NCBI GenBank assembly: GCA_902490365.1
Contig: CABUDQ010000060.1
Location: 1-10,975, forward strand
DNA: 10,975 nucleotides
DNA from: an uncultured Collinsella sp.
GTDB taxonomy: Bacteria; Actinomycetota; Coriobacteriia; Coriobacteriales; Coriobacteriaceae
Direction: 5' to 3'
In this document: piece by piece, positions 6,401-10,975 of the stretch
Layout: each line of letters opens with the position of its first letter
How positions within the stretch are numbered: position 1 is the stretch's first letter
Notes under the pieces: model-generated
Database searches by the model: none
Told to the model about the DNA's origin: nothing
Seen by the model: the letters and a program-made list of their open reading frames with translations, nothing else
Translations under genes and position numbers: made by a program

Positions 6401-7402
6401 ATGGACACACTGCTCGAAGCCATCGATGTTTGCAATGTCGATGGCTTTTGCTTTGGCAACTATACGGACGAGGAGGCTGGCACCGGCTGCACCGTAATCG
6501 TGGCGCCCGAGGGTGCCACCGGTGGCGTTGACGTACGTGGTGGCGCCCCCGCTTCGCGCGAAACCGACCTGCTGCGACCCGAGAACACCGTCGACAAGGT
6601 TCACGCCGTCTGCCTTTCGGGCGGATCGGCCTTTGGCCTCGAGGCTGCAAGCGGCGTGGCCCGCGAACTCGAGAGCCGCGGCATTGGTCTGCCCGTCGGC
6701 CCCACGCAGGTGCCCATCGTGTGCTCCAGCTGTATCTTCGACCTTGCCTTTGGCGACCCCACCGTTCGCCCCGACATTGAGGCCGGCATCGCCGCCGTGC
6801 GCGAGGCGCTCGACCACACCCCCACCAAGCTCGAACAGGGCAACGTAGGCGCCGGCACGGGCGCTACCGTGGGTAAGCTCATGGGCCCCGCCACCTGCAT
6901 GAAGGCCGGCCTTGGCGCTGCCGCCGTGGCGCTCGGCCCCATCAAGGTGGGCGCCGTGGTCTCGGTCAACGCCTGCGGCAACGTTGTCGACCCCCTCACC
7001 GGCGAGTGGGTCGCCGGCATGCGCGCCTCAGCCGATAGCGACCAAATCGTCGATATGGAACTCGCAGCCTTTGCCGCCGCCGGATCCATGCAGATGCCGC
7101 TCGACCGCACCAACACCACCATCAGCTGCATCGTCACCAACGTGGAACTCACTAAGGCACAAGCCACCAAGGTCTCCCAGATGGCAGCAGATGCCTACGC
7201 GCACGCCATTCGCCCGTTTTTTAATGATACGGCGACCGCCGAGATCTACACCCTCGCCAGTGGCAAACTAGGCGCCCAGGCAAACGCCGCCGTTCCCCTA
7301 GACCTGCTGGGCATGCTCGCCGTAAGGGCTTTGCAAACCGCCATCGTAAACGGAGCCAAAACCGCCAAAACCTCCCACGGCATCCCCGGCGCCGCAAAGT
7401 AG
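6401..7402 (+). CDS. P1 family peptidase (DmpA/S58-type aminopeptidase), with suspect segment
   Basis: Member of the P1 (DmpA, MEROPS S58) N-terminal nucleophile family, 333 aa, near the usual length. Family members self-cleave into two chains and act as aminopeptidases or beta-peptidyl aminopeptidases. Family patterns include LSGGSAFGLEAASGV (72-86), VPIVCSSCIFDL (104-115), GNVGAGTGATVGK (147-159) and TNTTI (237-241), where the N/T junction is the expected autoprocessing site. The start at 6401 has AGGAG five bases upstream; the frame is open back to 6116 inside maf, but that part is a shadow. Residues 273-284 are encoded by a sequence nearly identical to the Illumina P5 adapter (see the 7217-7251 entry) and replace the conserved H-T-x-x-D-G-D-T-like block, so that part of the protein is probably not real. 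The reading frame is intact across it. Substrate unknown. Confidence 0.88.
   Translation: MDTLLEAIDVCNVDGFCFGNYTDEEAGTGCTVIVAPEGATGGVDVRGGAPASRETDLLRPENTVDKVHAVCLSGGSAFGLEAASGVARELESRGIGLPVGPTQVPIVCSSCIFDLAFGDPTVRPDIEAGIAAVREALDHTPTKLEQGNVGAGTGATVGKLMGPATCMKAGLGAAAVALGPIKVGAVVSVNACGNVVDPLTGEWVAGMRASADSDQIVDMELAAFAAAGSMQMPLDRTNTTISCIVTNVELTKAQATKVSQMAADAYAHAIRPFFNDTATAEIYTLASGKLGAQANAAVPLDLLGMLAVRALQTAIVNGAKTAKTSHGIPGAAK
7217..7251 (+). other. Illumina P5 adapter-like segment within the peptidase gene
   Basis: Bases 7223-7251 match the 29-nt Illumina P5 oligo at 28 positions (only 7238 differs, G for A) and are preceded by six T (7217-7222), as in the T-tailed flow-cell version. In the gene frame it reads FFNDTATAEIYT, one residue from the well-known adapter-derived contaminant peptide; another frame gives MIRRPPRST, also a familiar adapter translation. 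Probably a library or assembly artefact. Confidence 0.85.
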
Positions 7403-7413
7403 TCCACTCGACC

Positions 7414-7542
7414 GTCGGTCGGAGACGGGCGGGCGTTACGTTTGCTGCTCTACAGTCCTATGCAAGACGAAGGCCACATTAAGTGGCCTTCTTTGCATGC
7501 GGAACTCGCGACAAACGTAATGCCCGCCCGCCTCCGACCGAC
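7414..7542. repeat. Nested inverted repeat after the peptidase gene
   Basis: Outer arms of 31 bp (7414-7444 and 7512-7542) match at 29 positions and enclose a central hairpin (7469-7491). The structure starts 11 bases after the peptidase stop and spans 129 bases. The outer arms are GC-rich. A second element of the same plan lies at 7636-7745. Confidence 0.85.
7469..7491 (+). terminator. Central hairpin, likely terminator of the peptidase gene
   Basis: 9-bp perfect stem GAAGGCCAC / GTGGCCTTC with loop ATTAA, followed by TTTGCA; an extra GCAA/TTGC pairing flanks it. It is oriented with the rightward peptidase gene, 67 bases past its stop. The T run is short. Confidence 0.55.
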
Positions 7543-7635
7543 TTCCAATCTAATTCTTTTCAGCCCAGGCCCCTGTGTACCGCGCGTCGAAGATCTTCAA
7601 ATTCAAATAACCTGGCAATCGATTCTTATAGCAGA

Positions 7636-7745
7636 GGCCCCTTGGCCTTTAGTTTGATACAAGTTCCGCACGAGCCGGAAAGCACTCAATGTGCTTTCCG
7701 TGCGAGCAGGACTGTTCGCAGTAGCAAACTAAAGGCCAAGGGGCC
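7636..7745. repeat. Nested inverted repeat after the glycosyltransferase gene
   Basis: Outer arms of 21 bp (7636-7656 and 7725-7745) are perfectly complementary and enclose a central hairpin (7677-7699). Reading leftward, it begins 32 bases after the glycosyltransferase stop. The 7543-7635 stretch between the two nested elements is comparatively AT-rich and holds no feature I can support. Confidence 0.85.
7677..7699 (-). terminator. Central hairpin, likely 3' end signal of the glycosyltransferase operon
   Basis: 9-bp perfect stem GGAAAGCAC / GTGCTTTCC. On the minus strand the loop is ATTGA, close to the ATTAA of the rightward hairpin at 7469-7491. No T run follows, so it is not a classical intrinsic terminator. 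Confidence 0.45.
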
Positions 7746-7777
7746 CAGTCAACCTATCAGCAGCGATTACTCAGCAG

Positions 7778-8809
7778 CTAGTTGAATTTGAAGATCTTTG
7801 AGGCAAGACGGTATAGGCCGAGTGTGGTTTTGTCTCCGGCACGACCGCGGAGGTTAGTAAAGAAGCCGACCACACCGTAGCGAGCACGACGATACATGCG
7901 CTCATCGTAGGCCTTCAGGTCCGTCCACAGCGTCTTTAGGCGCTCGTCGGCGCAATCTTCCTCGGAAAGTTTGGTGAGTACCGAGCAAATCGCCATCATC
8001 ATGGTGAAGTAGCCCATCATGTACGAACGCAGGCGCGACGACTCAACATCGCTGTACAAGTGGTACGACTCCATCATGATACGCGTAACACGGAACTGCT
8101 GGTCCAGACGCTTGACCATCGTTGCCTCGTTGACGCTCTGGCCTTCGCGACCGATAAAGTAGCGGTAGAGGTCAATGTCGGCGTAGTACATGGTCTTGCA
8201 ACGCGGCAGCGGTACGTAGGCGTAGATGTTGTCCACATAGAACGTGTGCGGCGGCATGGGAAGGTTGGACTCGCGCAGCACATCCGTGCGATAGCACAGG
8301 CTGTGCATGAGTAGGTTCTGGTCCAGGCGGAAATGACCGATCTGATCCCAGGAAAAGATCTTCTTGCGCGGCAGGGCAAATTTGTAGCCAATAGCGGTAT
8401 GCGTTCCCTCGTAAACTTTCTCGTACACGTAGTTCGAGATAAACAGGTCAACGCGCTGGTCGCGCTCCTCAAAGCCACGCAGAATCGACAGCATGGTCGA
8501 AAGGGCAGCGCCGTCAAGCCAGTCGTCCGAGTCGACAACCTTGTAGTAGGTGCCCTGCGCCTCGCGCAAGCCCGAAAGGACGGCGATACCGTGGCCGCCG
8601 TTCTCCTGATGCACCGCGCGGATAATGCCGGGGTAACGCGCCTCCCACTCGTCGGCCTTAGCGGCCGTCTCGTCCTTGGAACCGTCATCGACGATGATAA
8701 TCTCGATGTCGGTGGCATAATTGCTCCCCTCCAGAATGGAGGTGATGCAATGGTCCATGTCCTTGGCGGCGTTATACGAGGGAATACCGAATGTTATGAC
8801 TTTATGCAT
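7778..8809 (-). CDS. Glycosyltransferase family 2 (GT-A fold)
   Basis: Cytoplasmic or membrane-associated nucleotide-sugar glycosyltransferase, 343 aa. The GT2 catalytic domain occupies about residues 1-220: ITFGIPSYN at the N-terminus, IIIVDDGSKDET (37-48) for nucleotide binding, ENGGHGIAVLSGL (69-81), and the metal-binding VVDSDDW (91-97). The C-terminal third is helical and basic (RMYRRARYG, then GFFTNLRG) and may contact membrane or acceptor. No clear transmembrane span is seen. The start at 8809 is chosen because GT2 proteins normally begin right before this motif; it overlaps the end of glf by 8 bp and has no clear Shine-Dalgarno, suggesting translational coupling. An ATG at 8827 is an alternative (+6 residues). 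Pairing with glf makes a galactofuranosyl- or other surface-glycan transferase plausible, but donor and acceptor are not readable from sequence. Confidence 0.88.
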   Translation of the reverse strand: MHKVITFGIPSYNAAKDMDHCITSILEGSNYATDIEIIIVDDGSKDETAAKADEWEARYPGIIRAVHQENGGHGIAVLSGLREAQGTYYKVVDSDDWLDGAALSTMLSILRGFEERDQRVDLFISNYVYEKVYEGTHTAIGYKFALPRKKIFSWDQIGHFRLDQNLLMHSLCYRTDVLRESNLPMPPHTFYVDNIYAYVPLPRCKTMYYADIDLYRYFIGREGQSVNEATMVKRLDQQFRVTRIMMESYHLYSDVESSRLRSYMMGYFTMMMAICSVLTKLSEEDCADERLKTLWTDLKAYDERMYRRARYGVVGFFTNLRGRAGDKTTLGLYRLASKIFKFN

Positions 8810-10004
8810 GGCAGGCGATAATCTCATCCGAAAGATCGAGGGCGGAGTTGGTCACGGCATCCATATCGTAGTAACGATACTCGGCCAAGCGACCCACCGG
8901 GTGGAAGTTCGTCAAGTTCTGGACGCGCTCGAGATAGCGCTCGTAGAGCTCGCGGTTCTCGGGCTCCAGAATGGCGTAATAGGGCGTCTCGCCCGAGCCG
9001 GGCGTATAGGCCTTGGAATACTCCTTCATGATGGTGGTCTTGCCGGGCAGGACCTGGCCAGTCATGTTCTTGAACTCGGTGATACGCGTGTAGTCCTCGC
9101 TCGTGGTGTAGTTGACGGTGCCCACGGGCTGGAACTGGTCCATATCGAGCGTCTCGAACTTCATATCGAGCGTGCGGTACGGCAACGCACCCAAGTCGAG
9201 GCTGAACAGCTCATCGAGAGGACCGGTATAGACAATCTCGCCGCCGTAGACCTTGCCATCGATCTTGACGGTGGTCTCGTCGATTTCAAAGAGATCGCGG
9301 GCGTCCACGTCGCAGAACACGTCAATCAGGTCGTGGTCGAGCATGTGCTCAAAGAGCGCCGTGTAGCCCTCCTGCGGCATGCCCTGGAAGGGAGCTTGCG
9401 GGAAGTAGCGGTCATCATCGCCCACAAAGACGGGAACGCGGCCGGTGATCGAGGGGTCGATCTGATCGGGCGTCTGGCCCCACTGCTTCATGGTGTAATG
9501 CAAAAAGACGTTCTCGTAGACGTAATCGGCGACCTCGGCCAAGTCGGGGTCGTTCTTCTTACGCAGCTCCATAATGGGCACCTTGACATCCTTGCCAAAG
9601 GTCTCCACGAGCTTCTGATACAGCTCCTCGCCGCGCTCGTCACCAAAGGCGAGCTTGAGACTCGCATGGTTGAAGGGCACGGGCATAAGGGTGCCGTTGA
9701 TGTTGGCGAGCACCTTGTGCTGATAATCCGTCCACTTGGTAAAGCGCGACAGGAAATTGTGCACGCGCTCGTTAAAGGTGTGATAGATATGCGGACCGTA
9801 CTCGTGGATCAGGATTCCGGCCTCGTCAGTGCAGTCATAGGCATTGCCCGCAATGTGGCTACGGCGCTCCAAAACGGCAACACGATAGCCGATGGTCTCG
9901 GCAAGACGGCGGGCGCAAACGGCACCGGCATATCCAGCACCGACGACAATCATGTCGTACGCGCCGGCGTTAAAGCCTTCAGGCAGGCCTGAGGTAATCT
10001 GCAT
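8802..10004 (-). CDS. glf: UDP-galactopyranose mutase
   Basis: Flavoenzyme that interconverts UDP-galactopyranose and UDP-galactofuranose, the donor of Galf in surface glycans, 400 aa. The FAD-binding Rossmann motif is VVGAGYAGAVCARRLAE (20-36). IHEYGPHIYHTFNE (about 65-78) is a highly conserved Glf block, as are YTMKQWG and the D-D-R-Y-F...P-x-x-G-Y stretch. The region VGTVNYT...YTRITEFK and the C-terminal GRLAEYRYYDMD close the active site in the family. Domain coverage is complete. The start has AAGGAG five bases upstream. The N-terminal ~15 residues before the Rossmann strand are slightly longer than usual. It is the first gene of a leftward two-gene operon with the GT2 gene. Confidence 0.95.
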   Translation of the reverse strand: MQITSGLPEGFNAGAYDMIVVGAGYAGAVCARRLAETIGYRVAVLERRSHIAGNAYDCTDEAGILIHEYGPHIYHTFNERVHNFLSRFTKWTDYQHKVLANINGTLMPVPFNHASLKLAFGDERGEELYQKLVETFGKDVKVPIMELRKKNDPDLAEVADYVYENVFLHYTMKQWGQTPDQIDPSITGRVPVFVGDDDRYFPQAPFQGMPQEGYTALFEHMLDHDLIDVFCDVDARDLFEIDETTVKIDGKVYGGEIVYTGPLDELFSLDLGALPYRTLDMKFETLDMDQFQPVGTVNYTTSEDYTRITEFKNMTGQVLPGKTTIMKEYSKAYTPGSGETPYYAILEPENRELYERYLERVQNLTNFHPVGRLAEYRYYDMDAVTNSALDLSDEIIACHA

Positions 10005-10082
10005 CGATACTCCTTGTCAAAAGCCACGGGCTCGTTAGCTGGGCTTTTCTCGAACATTCTTCGAGACATATTTATCAGAGCG

Positions 10083-10088
10083 ATTATA
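10083..10088 (-). promoter_or_regulatory. glf: -10 element of the glf promoter (candidate)
   Basis: A perfect TATAAT on the minus strand about 79 bases before the glf start. It has no good -35 at 16-18 bases. It is one half of a 7-bp inverted repeat (10083-10089 with 10102-10108), whose other half is the rightward -10. A small 7-bp hairpin (10048-10054 with 10060-10066) lies in the resulting leader. Confidence 0.45.
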
Positions 10089-10102
10089 GCGCTAATGCGT
10101 CC

Positions 10103-10108
10103 TATAAT
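10103..10108 (+). promoter_or_regulatory. pta: -10 element of the pta promoter (candidate)
   Basis: A perfect TATAAT on the plus strand about 130 bases before pta. It has no convincing -35. It predicts a leader of about 120 nt that starts with a 7-bp stem (10108-10114 with 10127-10133) and contains the 10161-10183 hairpin. Confidence 0.45.
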
Positions 10109-10160
10109 GAGCTTGCCACACAAGGAAAGCTCAAGCACCGCGGCGTACAAATTTGAAAGG

Positions 10161-10183
10161 TAAACCCGCTAGCAGCGGGTTTA
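10161..10183 (+). terminator. Compact hairpin in the pta leader, possible attenuator
   Basis: Perfect 10-bp stem (TAAACCCGCT / AGCGGGTTTA) with a 3-nt loop, 52 bases before the pta start. The tail after it is TTCG, so a T run exists only as the TTTA at the stem end; the form is terminator-like but weak. It could shield or attenuate pta, or stop read-through between the divergent units. Confidence 0.5.
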
Positions 10184-10235
10184 TTCGTGAACAGCCGGGC
10201 GCCTGGAGCTTAGTGAAACGCTTGTAAGGAGTAAC

Positions 10236-10975
10236 ATGAGCGATTTCCTTAACCGTATGAAGTCTGCCGCCAAGGCCGACCTTAAGACGATCGTCCTGCC
10301 CGAGGGCGAGGATCCGCGCACCATCGTCGCGGCCACCAAGATCATCGAGGAGGGCCTGGCAAAGATCGTCATCCTGGGCAACCCCGACGAGATCAACGTT
10401 CCCGGCGCCACCGTCATCGACCCGCGCAATGCCGAGAAGCACGAGGAGTACGCGCAGGAGTTTGCCGAGCTCCGCGCCAAGAAGGGTGTCACCATCGAGC
10501 AGGCTCGCGCCCAGGTGATGGACGCCACCTACTTTGGCACCATGATGGTCAAGATGGGCGACGCCGACGGCCTGGTCTCCGGCGCCTGCCACTCCACCGC
10601 CGATACCCTGCGCCCCGCGCTGCAGATCCTTAAGACCGCCCCGGGCACCAAGCTGGTCTCGGCCTTCTTCGTGATGTGCACCGACACCCCGCAGTTCGGC
10701 ACCGACGGCACGCTGATCTTCGCCGACTGCGGCCTCAACATCAACCCGTCCTCCGACGAGCTCTCCGAGATCGCCATCGCCTCCGCTCACTCCTGGTCCA
10801 CCTTCATGGGCAACGTTGAGCCGCACGTGGCCATGCTCTCCTACTCCACCATGGGCTCCGCTGGCGGCGAGGTCGCCAAGAAGGTCCAGGAGGCCGTGAA
10901 GTTCTGCAAGGAGAAGGCACCCGAGCTCGCCATCGACGGCGACCTGCAGCTCGATGCCGCTATCGTCCCCACCGT
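10236..10975 (+). CDS. pta: Phosphate acetyltransferase (partial, runs off the window)
   Basis: Cytoplasmic enzyme converting acetyl-CoA and phosphate to acetyl phosphate and CoA, the entry to ATP-yielding acetate formation with AckA. 246 complete codons are present; the family (short Pta, PTA_PTB domain) is about 325-335 residues, so roughly a quarter is beyond the window. Recognisable parts are KTIVLPEGEDPRTIVAA near the N-terminus, GDADGLVSGACHSTADTLRPALQI (about 108-131), FADCGLNINPSSDELSEIA (about 164-182), LSYSTMGSAGG and DGDLQLDAAIVP. AAGGAG lies four bases before ATG. The frame is open without interruption. It is divergent from glf; an ackA gene commonly follows in related genomes, but that is outside this window. 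Confidence 0.95.
   Translation, partial: MSDFLNRMKSAAKADLKTIVLPEGEDPRTIVAATKIIEEGLAKIVILGNPDEINVPGATVIDPRNAEKHEEYAQEFAELRAKKGVTIEQARAQVMDATYFGTMMVKMGDADGLVSGACHSTADTLRPALQILKTAPGTKLVSAFFVMCTDTPQFGTDGTLIFADCGLNINPSSDELSEIAIASAHSWSTFMGNVEPHVAMLSYSTMGSAGGEVAKKVQEAVKFCKEKAPELAIDGDLQLDAAIVPT

Noticed and set aside
8721..9992. 423-codon open frame on the plus strand
   Set aside because: It is fully antisense to glf and the start of the GT2 gene, has no domain and no ribosome site; the minus-strand proteins are unambiguous.
10049..10066. LexA/DinR box in the glf leader
   Set aside because: The palindrome CTCGAA-N5-TTCGAG resembles but does not fit CGAAC-N4-GTTCG in spacing or half-site; kept only as a small hairpin.

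Overview
The window looks like chromosomal DNA of a high-GC anaerobic gut actinobacterium of the Coriobacteriia, most likely Collinsella or a close relative. This is inferred from GC-rich codon use, strong AAGGAG/GGAGG ribosome binding sites and the gene repertoire (beta-glucoside PTS, DJ-1/Maf pair, Glf, Pta). No marker gene fixes the genus.

Layout: (1) 1-403 is a decayed IS3-family transposase remnant with a candidate right terminal repeat. (2) 451-4553 is a leftward cluster: an EamA-type drug/metabolite transporter, then a GH1 6-phospho-beta-glucosidase, then a PTS beta-glucoside permease carrying IIB and IIC but no IIA. The PTS would import and phosphorylate a beta-glucoside, and the GH1 enzyme would split the phosphorylated product inside the cell. 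(3) 4554-5179 is a 626-base gene-free stretch full of secondary structure: a leader that can hide the Shine-Dalgarno of the transporter gene, an orphan leftward terminator, two copies of a 55-bp palindromic repeat, and an 18-bp perfect inverted repeat followed by T5. (4) 5180-7402 is rightward: a DJ-1/PfpI protein overlapping a Maf nucleotide pyrophosphatase by 4 bp, then a P1-family (S58) peptidase. (5) 7403-7777, between convergent genes, holds two large nested inverted repeats of the same design. (6) 7778-10004 is leftward: UDP-galactopyranose mutase (glf) overlapping a family 2 glycosyltransferase, a pair suited to making a galactofuranose-containing surface glycan. (7) 10005-10235 is a divergent promoter region. 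(8) 10236 to the end is a truncated phosphate acetyltransferase (pta), normally the first step of acetate production from acetyl-CoA.

The most notable observation is probably technical. Inside the P1 peptidase gene, 7223-7251 matches the Illumina P5 adapter at 28 of 29 bases and follows a run of six T, as in the flow-cell oligo. It sits exactly where the family should carry a conserved H-T-x-x-D-G-D-T type motif. That stretch is probably a library or assembly artefact, and its residues should not be trusted.

I found no convincing new multi-gene system. The biological novelty candidates are non-coding: the twin palindromes at 4870-5005, the terminator/antiterminator-like segment at 5023-5095, the structured leader of the transporter operon, and the paired nested inverted repeats at 7414-7745. 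I saw no tRNA, rRNA or CRISPR array.
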